Assembly (NCBI GenBank): GCA_029060285.1
Contig: JAIDUH010000069.1
Location: 1-59,920 of the forward strand
Length of the DNA stretch: 59,920 bases
Direction of reading: 5' to 3'
Origin: Muribaculaceae bacterium
GTDB lineage: Bacteria > Bacteroidota > Bacteroidia > Bacteroidales > Muribaculaceae
The notes under the pieces were generated by a model. That model worked only from the letters and a program-made list of their open reading frames with translations, did not search any database and was not told where the DNA came from. This document shows, piece after piece, positions 46,599-57,076 of this stretch. The translations under genes and the position numbers were made by a program. The first letter of the stretch is position 1, and each line of letters begins with the position of its first letter.

Positions 46599-48292
46599 AT
46601 CATTGAATTATCGTGTGTTTTAAATAGATTAATTTTACCTCTTATCAAATCTGATCCCGTATCTTCAGCCGGAACCAAAGATACTGCAGACTTTCCATCC
46701 TTAAGCAATTCCATTGCCTTCTTCACGGTCTCATCTTCCTGATTGAGAATCTGTATGAGGCCGTTATAGCCGAGTACGTTTCGGGCAATCTGTGCTTTCA
46801 ACAAATTAAGTATGATGCCACGGCTACGATTGATATAATACCAGCGTGCCGGCACCCCATTCTGAGCAGCAAAATCAACAAAACCCTCAAGCAGGGTCTG
46901 ATCCCGAGGAATGACTCTTTCAAGCTCCTCGATGGTCTTGACATTCTGAGTCACTGACCGATATTTTTCCGCTACTTGGAATGCATATTTTGTAATGAGT
47001 CCCTTGTTGCTGACATTGACATAGTAGGATGAAAATCCTGTGGTATCCTCCGGAACGAACACATCCGGCATGATGCCACCACCGCCATAAACCTTTCTAC
47101 CTCCCTTTGTGAGGAAAAGCTTACTCTTGTCAAGCTTAATGCTATCGGCATTATAAAACTCGCCATGTTCGAAACGGTCCAAGATGTCCATCACATATTT
47201 ACCATCGGCTCCTCTTTCATAGGGCTTCTGAATGCACCGGCCCGAAGGAGTATAGTAGCGAGCTACAGTAAGACGCAAAGCACTGCTATCGGGGAGTTCA
47301 ATCTGGTGCTGCACCAAGCCCTTTCCAAAAGAACGGCGTCCGATGACAAGGCCGCGGTCATTATCCTGAATAGCGCCTGCAAATATTTCAGAAGCTGAAG
47401 CTGAATATTCGTCAATCAAAACAGCAATCGGCATAGTCTGGAAATGACCATTACCATCACTGACAGCAAGACTGCGGTTATCGCTCAACTTACCATTTGT
47501 ACTGACAATGATCCTGTCGTCCGGGAGGAATTCATTTGCCATAAGAATCACTTGATCAAGGAAACCACCGGAATTGCCCCTAAGGTCTATGACAAAGCTT
47601 TTAGCCCCTTGGGAAGCAAGCTGAAGAAGTGCCATATAAAACTCCTCGTAAGTATTGCGTCCGAATTTTGAGACCTTCAGATACCCGATTCCGTCCTCTT
47701 TATCGGCAATATAGACTGCATCCACACTATTGACAGGAATATCATCACGAACAACTTCGAAATCAAGCAACTTGTCTGAATTCGAGCGCTTTACCTTCAA
47801 CGCGACCTTAGTTCCTTTTTCACCGCGAAGTTTCTTGAAAACGTTGTCATTTGTAGCCTTTTTCCCGGTCAAAGACGAATCGTTAGCCTCAACAATCTTG
47901 TCACCGTTAAGAATGCCAACCTTTTCAGCCGGGCCGCCAGCAATCACGTCGACCACCACCACTGAATCGTTGACTATCTGAAATGACACTCCAACTCCTG
48001 AAAAATGGCCTTCCATATCTTCATTGGTAGACTTCAATTCTTCCGGAGTAAAATAGACTGAATGAGGGTCAAGCCCAGCAAGAAGATCAGGAACTACAGA
48101 GGACAGCAATGAGTCGACGTCTATCTTGTCGACGTATTCATTCTCTATAAGATCCAAAATAGTGCGCAGTTTTGCCTCTGCGGGCGTCATCCTGCTCACT
48201 GACAGATACTTGCCAATAAAGACACCACCTGCAAGGCCGAGAGCCAATACAAGCGGTATCAATATCAATCCTATGTTTCTTTTTTTATTCAT
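46568..48292 (-). CDS. S41 family C-terminal processing protease
   Basis: A 574-residue membrane-anchored periplasmic protease. An N-terminal anchor spans 8-28. A PDZ domain lies at about 95-175 (GVGVSFQIVNDSVVV). The catalytic Ser299 is in EYSASASEIFAGA and Lys324 in SFGKGLVQ, the Ser/Lys dyad of the CtpA/Tsp family. A C-terminal extension of about 180 residues is usual for Bacteroidetes members. It lies between the dCMP deaminase and cyclo-ligase genes. Confidence 0.94.
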   Translation of the reverse strand: MNKKRNIGLILIPLVLALGLAGGVFIGKYLSVSRMTPAEAKLRTILDLIENEYVDKIDVDSLLSSVVPDLLAGLDPHSVYFTPEELKSTNEDMEGHFSGVGVSFQIVNDSVVVVDVIAGGPAEKVGILNGDKIVEANDSSLTGKKATNDNVFKKLRGEKGTKVALKVKRSNSDKLLDFEVVRDDIPVNSVDAVYIADKEDGIGYLKVSKFGRNTYEEFYMALLQLASQGAKSFVIDLRGNSGGFLDQVILMANEFLPDDRIIVSTNGKLSDNRSLAVSDGNGHFQTMPIAVLIDEYSASASEIFAGAIQDNDRGLVIGRRSFGKGLVQHQIELPDSSALRLTVARYYTPSGRCIQKPYERGADGKYVMDILDRFEHGEFYNADSIKLDKSKLFLTKGGRKVYGGGGIMPDVFVPEDTTGFSSYYVNVSNKGLITKYAFQVAEKYRSVTQNVKTIEELERVIPRDQTLLEGFVDFAAQNGVPARWYYINRSRGIILNLLKAQIARNVLGYNGLIQILNQEDETVKKAMELLKDGKSAVSLVPAEDTGSDLIRGKINLFKTHDNSMIWKNQIFAEK

Positions 48293-48304
48293 TGATTCTA
48301 AATA

Positions 48305-48754
48305 TCAATCTTTTTCCAAAGGCATATGCACAACTTCAATTCCAGCCTTCCGCAGCAAATCAAGACCATCCTGAATCCTGTAGAGATCAGAAAAAACCAC
48401 CCTCTTTATACCTGCCTGAATAATAAGCTTGCTACATTCCATGCAAGGGGAAGCCGTGACATATAGGGTCGCTCCATCGCTTGAATTATTGCTCCGCGCA
48501 ACCTTTGTAATTGCGTTTGCTTCAGCGTGAAGCACATACGGAAAGGTCACATTATTTTCCTCACAAATATTGGGAAATCCGGAAGGAGTCCCATTGAAAC
48601 CGTCAGAGATAATCATATTATCCCTGACGATCAGTGCGCCGACTTTCCTACGCTGACAATATGAATTTTCACTCCATATCTGCGCCATCCTAAGATAACG
48701 CTCATCAAGCAGCATCTGCTTTTCTGCAGGATAGGTTTTCTTTTCTGACTCCAT
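48305..48754 (-). CDS. dCMP deaminase family protein
   Basis: A 149-residue zinc deaminase that makes dUMP for thymidylate synthesis. The catalytic motif HAEANAI and zinc pair PCMECSKLI are intact, and QRRKVGALIVRDNMIISDGFNGTPSG is the substrate-binding start typical of dCMP deaminases (also annotated ComEB). It lies 12 bp before the S41 protease gene. Confidence 0.93.
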   Translation of the reverse strand: MESEKKTYPAEKQMLLDERYLRMAQIWSENSYCQRRKVGALIVRDNMIISDGFNGTPSGFPNICEENNVTFPYVLHAEANAITKVARSNNSSDGATLYVTASPCMECSKLIIQAGIKRVVFSDLYRIQDGLDLLRKAGIEVVHMPLEKD

Positions 48755-48766
48755 GAAAGGACAGGG

Positions 48767-49708
48767 TTATAGTTCGTCTTTGTCAGTCAGGAAGTGCTCC
48801 GCATCAAGGGCAGCTTTAGCGCCACTGCCAGCCGCAACAATTGCCTGACGATAGCGAGGATCAGCGACGTCTCCTGCGGCAAAAACTCCTTCAACGCTTG
48901 TCTCTGTCGTGTCTCCCTTAACTTTAATGTATCCTTGCGCGTCAAGAGCAACCTGACCTTTAAGAAACTCTGTATTCGGATTGTGGCCTATGCCAAGGAA
49001 GAAGCCGTCTATTTTAATGTCGAAATGGTCTTCTTGATCAGTACCTTGAGCTCTCACTACATGAGCACCTTCCACAACCTCATTTCCAAAAAGTCCCGTG
49101 ACATTACATTCAAACAATATCTCAATATTAGGAGTATTCACTACCCTCTTTCGCATCACGTCGCTGGCTCTGAGGAACGGCTTACGCACAATCAAATATA
49201 CCTTATTGCATAATGATGAAAGATAAAGAGCTTCCTCACATGCTGTGTCGCCACCTCCTACTACAGCCACATCTTTCTTGCGATAGAAGAATCCATCACA
49301 AACTGCACAAGCACTGACTCCCATGCCCTGATATTTGATTTCATCAGGAATACCAAGATATTTTGCACTTGCGCCAGTACTTATAATGACAGTATTAGCT
49401 TCAATTTCCTCGCCATGGTCATCAATGGCCTTAAAAGGACGTTTGGAAAGGTCGATGCTTTCAATATTGCGCGGACGAACGATTGCACCGAACCTCTCAG
49501 CTTGCTTACGGAGTTGATCCATCATCTCCATACCACCAATCCCGTCAGGGTAACCCGGGAAGTTCTCGATCTCCGTTGTCTGCGTAAGCTGGCCGCCAGG
49601 CTGGTTGCCTTCATAAATAATGGGAGAAAGATTTGCTCTGCCAGCATAAATTCCGGCTGTATATCCCGCCGGTCCAGATCCTATAACAAGTACTTTTGCA
49701 GTAGACAT
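48767..49708 (-). CDS. trxB: Thioredoxin-disulfide reductase
   Basis: A 313-residue flavoenzyme that reduces thioredoxin with NADPH. I use ATG 49708 (MSTAKVLVIGSGPAGYTAG); the longer frame adds 13 unrelated residues. FAD loop GSGPAGYTAG, redox pair CAVC in SACAVCDGFF, NADPH loop GGGDTACEEA, and the FAD-binding ending FAAGDVADPRYRQ are all present. It lies between the dCMP deaminase and LolA-like genes. Confidence 0.97.
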   Translation of the reverse strand: MSTAKVLVIGSGPAGYTAGIYAGRANLSPIIYEGNQPGGQLTQTTEIENFPGYPDGIGGMEMMDQLRKQAERFGAIVRPRNIESIDLSKRPFKAIDDHGEEIEANTVIISTGASAKYLGIPDEIKYQGMGVSACAVCDGFFYRKKDVAVVGGGDTACEEALYLSSLCNKVYLIVRKPFLRASDVMRKRVVNTPNIEILFECNVTGLFGNEVVEGAHVVRAQGTDQEDHFDIKIDGFFLGIGHNPNTEFLKGQVALDAQGYIKVKGDTTETSVEGVFAAGDVADPRYRQAIVAAGSGAKAALDAEHFLTDKDEL

Positions 49709-49832
49709 AATTACATTTTTTTTATTTGAATCTTCAGAGTCATCCACAGATTCAGAAAATTAACGTTATCTTTACTTATAACAATCAGAAAGCTATTTTT
49801 CTTAAAAGAGAGGACCTTTTTTTCAAAAAAGC

Positions 49833-50453
49833 TCACCGTAGATCGACAATCTCCACTTTAGGATACTTGGATTTAGGATAGACAAATGTCGTTTCAGGCA
49901 ATTTCTGACCGTTTTTCACCTGAGTTATCGACACCGTCACTTTCTGTCCTGAAGAAGGGACTATAACAAGTTTTGATGGATAGACCGAACCGTCGGGGAT
50001 AGTGACATGTACACTTTTATATCCCAAGTGTTTTGATTTGGGTGTCAAGATTATAGTCTTGCTTCCCTTAGTCTGCGCTTTGGCAAATGCCGCAGTGAAA
50101 TTAGCAGAATAAGAATTAACAATCGAGAGCGGGTTAGCCTCTGCAACTTCTTGTGGCGTAGGGTTCATGAGCGTGGTCTCAGCATTTTTTGCATTGTATG
50201 TCCACATACTCTTACCATCATACCAAGTGGAAGCAGATGAAGTCTGCAATGCAAACTTCTTTCCGGCAGCTTTCATAGTTCCCGACACTTTCTGTGATCC
50301 ATAATCGAGAGTGAAGGAAGCAGTAAGCCCCGCTGATCCATTGATATTTGCAGCTGCCTTCCTAAGCATCGCATCAGCAGTCTCGGCAGCAGTTGCCGAA
50401 GAAGCCACACCCAAAATCACAAAACCAAGAATTGCTAATATTTTCCTAATCAT
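49833..50453 (-). CDS. LolA-like outer-membrane lipoprotein carrier
   Basis: A 206-residue periplasmic protein. ATG 50453 gives signal peptide MIRKILAILGFVILGVASSATA. The rest is a beta-sheet-rich LolA fold: ASFTLDYGSQKVSGTMKAAGKKFAL, then STWYDGKSMWTYNAKNAETTLM, a pattern shared by LolA and related proteins. It should ferry lipoproteins to the outer membrane. It adjoins ftsK, an arrangement common in Bacteroidales. Confidence 0.85.
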   Translation of the reverse strand: MIRKILAILGFVILGVASSATAAETADAMLRKAAANINGSAGLTASFTLDYGSQKVSGTMKAAGKKFALQTSSASTWYDGKSMWTYNAKNAETTLMNPTPQEVAEANPLSIVNSYSANFTAAFAKAQTKGSKTIILTPKSKHLGYKSVHVTIPDGSVYPSKLVIVPSSGQKVTVSITQVKNGQKLPETTFVYPKSKYPKVEIVDLR

Positions 50454-50502
50454 CAAACCGTAAATCATTTATCTTCAAAATTCATAGTTCATATTTGGAT
50501 CA

Positions 50503-53460
50503 TCAAGCAAGCCCAAGCGTAGCCAAAAGATCCTCAAAAGCCATAGCATCCATAAGCACACTCCTTGGCTTACCACCGGTTGCGGGTCCTACAACGCCAT
50601 ATGCCTCCAGCTGATCCATAATTCTTCCAGCCCTGTTGTAACCAATTTCATAACGGCGCTGAACAGCAGACGTGGATGCCGTACCACTCATGATAACCTG
50701 CCTACCAACTTCAGGGAAAAGAGGATCAAGTTTTCCGACACTCGCCGTGTCTACATCCTGGGCATCACCGTCACCTCCTACTTGCGGTTCGGGAAGCATA
50801 TAGGCTCCTTGCGGATATGGCTGACGAGCTATGTAGTCGCACACCTTCTCAACTTCCGGAGTATCGACAAACGCACACTGCACACGAGTCATTTCTCCAT
50901 TGTTGCTAATAAGCATATCTCCGCGCCCAATCAATTGCTGCGCCCCTGTAGAATCAAGAATAGTCTTGGAGTCAACACCGGAGCTTACTTTAAACGCTAT
51001 GCGCACCGGGAAGTTAGCCTTTATCATACCGGTAATCACATTAGTAGATGGTCGCTGAGTCGCAATGATGACATGGATGCCCACGGCACGCGCAAGCTGT
51101 GCAAGACGAGCAATAGGGAGTTCGACTTCCTTTCCTGCTGTCATAATCAAGTCAGCAAACTCATCGATAATCACCACTATGTATGGCATATAGCGATGTC
51201 CTTCTCTTGGATCAAGCTTCTTTTCTTTAAATTTCTCATTGTATTCTGTCACTTGACGGACAAATGCCTTTTCAAGAAGCATATATCTTTCATCCATCTC
51301 AGCACAGAGCGAGCTAAGCGTAGCCACTACATTTTCCATATTTGTAATGATAGGCTGCGGGGCATCAGGGATCTTAGCCAAATAATACTTTTCGATCTTA
51401 GCATAGAGGGAAAACTCAACCCTCTTGGGGTCGACCATCACAAACTTCAGCTCCTCCGGACGCTTTGAATATAGAAGCGAAGTAACTATAGCATTCAGAC
51501 CTACTGATTTACCTTGTCCGGTAGCTCCAGCTACAAGAAGATGAGGCATTTTGGCAAGATCTGCAATATAGACTTCATTTGAGATTGTAGATCCTAATGC
51601 AACAGGAAGCTTAAATTTGGAACTCTGATATACTTTCGACTGGATTATAGTCCGCATCGATACAGTCTGCGCTACTTTATTGGCAACCTCAATGCCGACC
51701 GTTCCCTTACCGGGAATAGGAGCAATGATGCGCACTCCATTCGCTGCCAACGAAAGTGCGAGATCATCCACAAGATTGCGTATCTTGGCAATCTTGACGC
51801 CAGTGTCAGGACGAATTTCATATAGAGTCACTGTAGGACCTACGGTAGCCTCAATGCTGGTAATCGGAATTCCAAAATCAAGCAACGTTTGCCTGATTTT
51901 TTCTTTATTCTCGAGCAATTCCTCAGAAGAAACTGAAATTTTATCAGAACCGGGCAGCAGATAGTCAGAGGGAGGGAATTTATATTCATGAGTGAAGAGG
52001 CTCTCATCGTAAGAAGAGCCGGAATCTCCAGAACCCTTCTCAATCCGGTTGACATTGACAGTCATGACGTCTTTTGCCACTTCCGCTACTGCAACAGCTT
52101 CATTTTTGACTTCAGTTGGCTGATCCGAAACCTTTTCTTCTTTTACGACGGTTTCGGTAACAACATTTCCGACAGGAGCTGCAACCTGAGTTTCAACCGG
52201 CTCCACAACCTTCTCAATAACCGGCTCTGAAACCGGCTCTGAAACCTGGGGATTCTCTTCTACATCCTCCTCTACAAGTTCCTGAACAGGTTCAGGCTTT
52301 TGCTCGCCAACCTCCGAATAATTTTCAACAATCTTTTCCTCTTCTACAGGTCCACTAATATTTTCATAGTTCAGATCATTAATATAAGCGTTCTCTTCAA
52401 TAGGATCTTCAGAGATCGCCAAAGAATCGGGATCATCTTGAATGGAATCAAAACGATAATCCGGTTCATCGTCATCCTCAAGATCAGGCATATCGAAGAT
52501 AGTGTCAGAAGCCGGATCAAACTCAACGTTGTCTGGAGTCTGAATTTCGTGCTTCACCTCATCCGGATCCTCATTCTCCGCATACAAAGCCTGACTTTCG
52601 GCAGCTTTCCGCTCCCGTTCTTTTTGCTCTTCCTGTTTTCTGATTTCAGCTTCTTCTATTTCGCGTTGCTGACGTCTCTTTTCATCATAAGCGTTCTTTT
52701 TCTTAATGACCCACTTTATGGCATCACGCAGACATATCACCACGAAGATAGAAATCAACACCACAGATATTATGATAGCCCCACTCCATCCAATATAACT
52801 ATATATTATTTCGTTTATATATCTTCCATGGAAGCCACCCCAATTGACATCTGTGTCAAGACCAATTGAAACCATACCAATCACAACACTAAGAGTAATG
52901 AAAGCTATGAGAGACTTAATTGTGAAATCAAGAGTCCTGAACTTAGGGTATCCAATCAAAAGCTTCAACGACATGCAAAGGAGCCACGCCACTATTACAA
53001 TAGCCCCAACCCCGAACCCTTGGTTGATAAGAAGCTCTGTGAGCCGTGCACCACCTTCTCCGGCATCGTTGGCGACAGCAACTTCCGGACCCGTAAGCGT
53101 AGAAGCTGCCATACTCTGGTCAGCAATACAAGAACTGAAATATGAAACGAAAGCAACGGCAAACCAAAATCCAAGACCTCCCAGGATAATTCCACACACA
53201 AACCGAGTGACCACCGAATCTTTCCATTCCTTCAAAGAGGAGATGAATGAATCCACGGGCTTTTGCGACTGAACTTCTGTGGTCCTTTTGGGCGCAGCAT
53301 CCTTAGAGACCGGTTGCGTGGTCTCCGCTTTCTTTTGTTTGACATTTCTTCGTCGCCCTTTTTGGACAGGCTCTTGAACGACCACCTGCTCTTCAACGAC
53401 AGATTCTACAGGTTCTTCTGATGAAGATATTTCAGGTGCATAATTATGATATTTCTTCAT
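50503..53460 (-). CDS. ftsK: DNA translocase FtsK
   Basis: A 985-residue septal DNA pump that clears chromosome dimers into daughter cells. An N-terminal Lys-rich tail is followed by four membrane helices (about 85-270), then an acidic Pro/Glu/Val-rich linker (about 300-480) with short repeats such as EPVSEPVIEKVVEP. The motor has Walker A GATGQGKSVG and Walker B VVIIDEFADLI. The C-terminal gamma winged helix (RRYEIGYNRAGRIMDQLEAYGVV) reads KOPS-type sites. Confidence 0.97.
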   Translation of the reverse strand: MKKYHNYAPEISSSEEPVESVVEEQVVVQEPVQKGRRRNVKQKKAETTQPVSKDAAPKRTTEVQSQKPVDSFISSLKEWKDSVVTRFVCGIILGGLGFWFAVAFVSYFSSCIADQSMAASTLTGPEVAVANDAGEGGARLTELLINQGFGVGAIVIVAWLLCMSLKLLIGYPKFRTLDFTIKSLIAFITLSVVIGMVSIGLDTDVNWGGFHGRYINEIIYSYIGWSGAIIISVVLISIFVVICLRDAIKWVIKKKNAYDEKRRQQREIEEAEIRKQEEQKERERKAAESQALYAENEDPDEVKHEIQTPDNVEFDPASDTIFDMPDLEDDDEPDYRFDSIQDDPDSLAISEDPIEENAYINDLNYENISGPVEEEKIVENYSEVGEQKPEPVQELVEEDVEENPQVSEPVSEPVIEKVVEPVETQVAAPVGNVVTETVVKEEKVSDQPTEVKNEAVAVAEVAKDVMTVNVNRIEKGSGDSGSSYDESLFTHEYKFPPSDYLLPGSDKISVSSEELLENKEKIRQTLLDFGIPITSIEATVGPTVTLYEIRPDTGVKIAKIRNLVDDLALSLAANGVRIIAPIPGKGTVGIEVANKVAQTVSMRTIIQSKVYQSSKFKLPVALGSTISNEVYIADLAKMPHLLVAGATGQGKSVGLNAIVTSLLYSKRPEELKFVMVDPKRVEFSLYAKIEKYYLAKIPDAPQPIITNMENVVATLSSLCAEMDERYMLLEKAFVRQVTEYNEKFKEKKLDPREGHRYMPYIVVIIDEFADLIMTAGKEVELPIARLAQLARAVGIHVIIATQRPSTNVITGMIKANFPVRIAFKVSSGVDSKTILDSTGAQQLIGRGDMLISNNGEMTRVQCAFVDTPEVEKVCDYIARQPYPQGAYMLPEPQVGGDGDAQDVDTASVGKLDPLFPEVGRQVIMSGTASTSAVQRRYEIGYNRAGRIMDQLEAYGVVGPATGGKPRSVLMDAMAFEDLLATLGLA

Positions 53461-53591
53461 TGATTGGCTATAGTGAAATTCGAATATGAGTAGTAGTAAC
53501 CGGAAAAATCCGCCTATATATGAAATAGGATTGCAAAATTAGTAAAAAAAAACGGATTATTTCAAAAAAAAATGTTAACTTCGCATTTGAA

Positions 53592-53771
53592 ATGAGACCT
53601 ACAAGAATAGCAGGACTTGCCATACTTGCCCTTTTATGGGTATGGCTAAGTGTGGGGCTTCTCACTTCCGCAGATGGATTCAACTTGAAAAACATCCTAA
53701 TAGCGGCAATGAGCGGCATCATCATTTTTGTGCCCCTATACAAAAAATACGTCAGGGGCGATAAGAAATAG
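53592..53771 (+). CDS. 59-residue membrane protein
   Basis: A 59-codon gene from ATG 53592 to TAG 53769-53771. It encodes two hydrophobic stretches (IAGLAILALLWVWLSVGLL at 6-24 and ILIAAMSGIIIFVPLY at 35-50), a positive start (MRPTR) and a positive end (KKYVRGDKK), so both termini likely face the cytoplasm. A near-consensus -7 box TAACTTCG lies at 53576-53583, 8 bp before the ATG. It ends 6 bp before dxs, so it probably heads the dxs-trkA-trkH unit. I do not recognise a family. Confidence 0.7.
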   Translation: MRPTRIAGLAILALLWVWLSVGLLTSADGFNLKNILIAAMSGIIIFVPLYKKYVRGDKK

Positions 53772-53777
53772 CTTGAT

Positions 53778-55727
53778 ATGAAAAAGGAATCTGCAAATAC
53801 TCCACTCCCTGCAGCCAGAACCTCCGGATACGGCCTTCTGGACAGCATATCTTCGCCAGCCGACGTGCGTGCACTGCGCCTCGAGCAGCTGCCGGAGCTG
53901 TGCGCCGATATCCGGCGTTATATAATCGACCATCTATCCGTCAATCCGGGTCATTTTGCTTCGAGTATGGGCGCAGTCGATATAGTCGTGGCTTTACATT
54001 ATGTATATGACACTCCTGACGATCATCTTTTCTGGGACGTAGGTCACCAGGCCTATGCTCATAAAATTCTCACCGGCAGAAAAGAGGCATTTGTCAATCA
54101 AAGGAAAAAAGGTGGCATTAGCGGTTTCCCCTCCCCTCTCGAATCTCCGTATGACACTTTCATCACCGGCCACGCCTCAAATTCCATTTCTGCTGCACTT
54201 GGAAGAGCGATCGCAGACAGAAATACCCCGGGAAGAGAAAAATGCAAGACTGTAGCAGTGATCGGGGATGCCTCTATCAGCGGAGGCTTAGCCTTTGAGG
54301 GTCTAAACAATGTAGCCAACAATCCCAACAATCTTCTTATCATCCTTAATGACAATGAGATGAGCATAGATGCCAATGTCGGGGGATTGCACTCATATCT
54401 TTCAGAACTCTCCACATCTGCCGGCTACAACAAGTGGCGTTCGAAACTTTACAATGCCTTTCGACGTAAAGGGGTAGTGACAGAAGCCGGGAAAGGTCGC
54501 ATACAGCGTTTCGCCAACTCCGTAAAGAGTCTCGTCAGCGGCAAGCAAAATATTTTCGAAGGGCTCAACATACGGTATTTCGGTCCGTTTGACGGACATG
54601 ATGTCATAAAGATAGTAAAGATCTTGAATGATATCAAGAATATGGAGACGCCGCGCCTTCTTCACCTGCATACGATAAAAGGGAAAGGATACAAGCCAGC
54701 AGAGGAAAATCCGGCTAAATGGCATGCACCCGGATTGTTTGATCCTGAAACGGGAGAAAAAATAAGCAAAGACAGCAAGGATTCTCCACTCCCATGGCAA
54801 GAAGTATTCGGACGCACACTCGTAGAACTTGCAAAACAAGATGAACGGGTGATGGGTGTGACAGCTGCCATGCCAAGCGGAACGTCAATATCCCGCATGC
54901 TCGAAATTTTCCCACACAGGACTTTTGACGTCGGGATTTCAGAAGGTCACGCCGTAACGTTCTCCGCCGGACTTGCCACGGGAGGAAAACGTCCGTTCAC
55001 TGCCATATACTCCACTTTCCTACAGCGAGCCTACGACAACATTGTCAATGATGTCTGCATACAAGGATTGCCGGTGACTTTTTGTATAGACAGAGCCGGA
55101 TTAGTCGGTGAAGATGGCGTCACGCATCATGGACTTCTTGACATTGCATATTTGAGGTGCATACCAAATATGAAGGTTGCAGCTCCATCGGATGAAGAAA
55201 CTCTCCGCAATCTTATGTTCACATCACTTCATTCAGAGGGTCCGATGGCAATACGCTATCCCCGCGGAAAAGCGACCACTAAGTGTTGGCAAACGGAAAT
55301 GAAAGTCATTGAAATCGGGAGAGGGAGAACAATAGACGTTCATGAAGACTCAGACATAGCAGTGCTGACAGTCGGACCTCTTCTTCATGAAGCCAAGAAA
55401 GCCGTAGAGTCCTTGAAAACAAAGGGCATCAAGACCGACCTTTATGACATGATATGGATAAAACCACTTGACACTGCATTATTAGAAGAAATTGCAGCCA
55501 ATCATAAGACCATCATTACTGTCGAGGATGGAATTATCACGGGAGGGTTCGGCACAGCTGTGACTGAATGGTGCAGAGACAATCATATTGACATTGAAGT
55601 CATCACTCTTGGAGCTCCTGATTCATGGGTAGCACATGGCACGGTAGCTGAACTCAGACATGATTGTGGATATGATGCCTCAGGAATCGAATCGACTATT
55701 TTATCTCTTGTCAAAAAAGAATCCTAA
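53778..55727 (+). CDS. dxs: 1-deoxy-D-xylulose-5-phosphate synthase
   Basis: A 649-residue thiamine-diphosphate enzyme that condenses pyruvate and glyceraldehyde 3-phosphate, the entry step of the MEP isoprenoid pathway. WDVGHQAYAHKILTG, the ThDP motif GDASISGGLAFEGLNN, catalytic Glu in DVGISEGHAV, and FCIDRAGLVGEDGVTHHG are all conserved. It starts 6 bp after the small membrane protein gene and 11 bp before trkA. Confidence 0.97.
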   Translation: MKKESANTPLPAARTSGYGLLDSISSPADVRALRLEQLPELCADIRRYIIDHLSVNPGHFASSMGAVDIVVALHYVYDTPDDHLFWDVGHQAYAHKILTGRKEAFVNQRKKGGISGFPSPLESPYDTFITGHASNSISAALGRAIADRNTPGREKCKTVAVIGDASISGGLAFEGLNNVANNPNNLLIILNDNEMSIDANVGGLHSYLSELSTSAGYNKWRSKLYNAFRRKGVVTEAGKGRIQRFANSVKSLVSGKQNIFEGLNIRYFGPFDGHDVIKIVKILNDIKNMETPRLLHLHTIKGKGYKPAEENPAKWHAPGLFDPETGEKISKDSKDSPLPWQEVFGRTLVELAKQDERVMGVTAAMPSGTSISRMLEIFPHRTFDVGISEGHAVTFSAGLATGGKRPFTAIYSTFLQRAYDNIVNDVCIQGLPVTFCIDRAGLVGEDGVTHHGLLDIAYLRCIPNMKVAAPSDEETLRNLMFTSLHSEGPMAIRYPRGKATTKCWQTEMKVIEIGRGRTIDVHEDSDIAVLTVGPLLHEAKKAVESLKTKGIKTDLYDMIWIKPLDTALLEEIAANHKTIITVEDGIITGGFGTAVTEWCRDNHIDIEVITLGAPDSWVAHGTVAELRHDCGYDASGIESTILSLVKKES

Positions 55728-55738
55728 TTTTTAAGGCG

Positions 55739-57076
55739 ATGAAAATCATTATAGCAGGTGCCGGAGAGGTTGGAACACACCTCGCCAAGATGCTCAGCAA
55801 TGAGAATCAGGATATCATTCTCATTGACAGCGACCAGCAAAAACTTGATTCTCTCGATTCTCATTATAATCTCATGACTCTGTGCGGATCCACATCCTCT
55901 TTCTCCACCATGAGAAGAGCCGGAATCCAAAATGCAGACTTATATATCGGAGTTACACCTTTCGAAACCAGAAACATCACATCGTGTGCAATTGCCAAGA
56001 AGCTTGGAGTCAGGAAAACAGTAGCCAGAATTGACAATTACGAGTTCATGAAGAAGGAAAACAAGATGATCCTTAAGGAACTTGGCATTGACACCCTGAT
56101 CTATCCGGAATTTCTTGCCGCCCAAGCAATCGACCTTGCCCTTTCCCACAACTGGGCTCGATACTGGGGAGAAATGGGAAATGGACAATTACTAATGATA
56201 GGGGTAAAGATCCGCGAAAATTCCAAGCTTTGCAGCCTGAAACTTCGTGAACTTCCGGTATCAGCCCATCATTTCCATGTAGCCGCCATAAAACGCAATG
56301 CCGAGACAGTGATCCCGGGAGGCAATGACTCAATTGAAAAAGACGATATCGTATATTTCATAACCACACCTGAATACGTGGAGGAGGTGCGCGAACTGTG
56401 CGGCAAGAAGACTCGCATCATAAAGAAAGTGATGATAATGGGTGGAAGTCAGATTGCTTTGCGCTTCTGCTATGAGTTTCACGATAAATACCAGATCAGA
56501 CTGATCGACATAGATCGCGAGCGGTGTGAATATATAGCTACTGAAATTCCGGAAATCGAGGTCATCAACGGTGACGGCCGAGACGTGGAGGTGCTACGCG
56601 AAAACAACATATATCAATATGATGCATTCATTGCCTTGACTTCCAAATCTGAAACCAATATCCTGTCGTGCCTGACCGCGAAAGATTTTGGCGTTCCAAA
56701 GACAATTGCAGACGTTGAGAACCTACAATTCTACAGCGTTGCAGAAAGTCTGAATATCGGCACTTCCATAAATAAGAAACTCATGGCATCGTCGAGTATA
56801 TTCCAAATACTCCTTGATTCCGATGAATCCAACTCAAAGTTTCTTGCGCTTGCAGATGCAGAAGTATGCGAACTGGAGGTGAAAGATAAAGCAAAAATCA
56901 CAAAAGCCCCGGTCAAAGACCTCAACTTGCCTTGGGGCATGACTCTTGCAGCCCTTATCAGGAATGATGGGAAAGCTGAACTAATTGGGGGCATGACTCA
57001 AATTCACCCGGGCAACAAGGTTGTAGTATTTTGTCTCACCGGTTCTATCTCAAAAATTGAAAAATGGTTCAACTAA
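55739..57076 (+). CDS. trkA: Potassium transporter regulatory subunit TrkA
   Basis: A 445-residue cytoplasmic gating ring subunit with two RCK halves. The first NAD-binding loop is GAGEVGTHL; the second is GGSQIALRF, where the last Gly is Ala. Each Rossmann domain is followed by a TrkA-C domain (about 140-225 and 355-445). It controls TrkH, whose gene overlaps its end by 13 bp. Confidence 0.95.
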   Translation: MKIIIAGAGEVGTHLAKMLSNENQDIILIDSDQQKLDSLDSHYNLMTLCGSTSSFSTMRRAGIQNADLYIGVTPFETRNITSCAIAKKLGVRKTVARIDNYEFMKKENKMILKELGIDTLIYPEFLAAQAIDLALSHNWARYWGEMGNGQLLMIGVKIRENSKLCSLKLRELPVSAHHFHVAAIKRNAETVIPGGNDSIEKDDIVYFITTPEYVEEVRELCGKKTRIIKKVMIMGGSQIALRFCYEFHDKYQIRLIDIDRERCEYIATEIPEIEVINGDGRDVEVLRENNIYQYDAFIALTSKSETNILSCLTAKDFGVPKTIADVENLQFYSVAESLNIGTSINKKLMASSSIFQILLDSDESNSKFLALADAEVCELEVKDKAKITKAPVKDLNLPWGMTLAALIRNDGKAELIGGMTQIHPGNKVVVFCLTGSISKIEKWFN

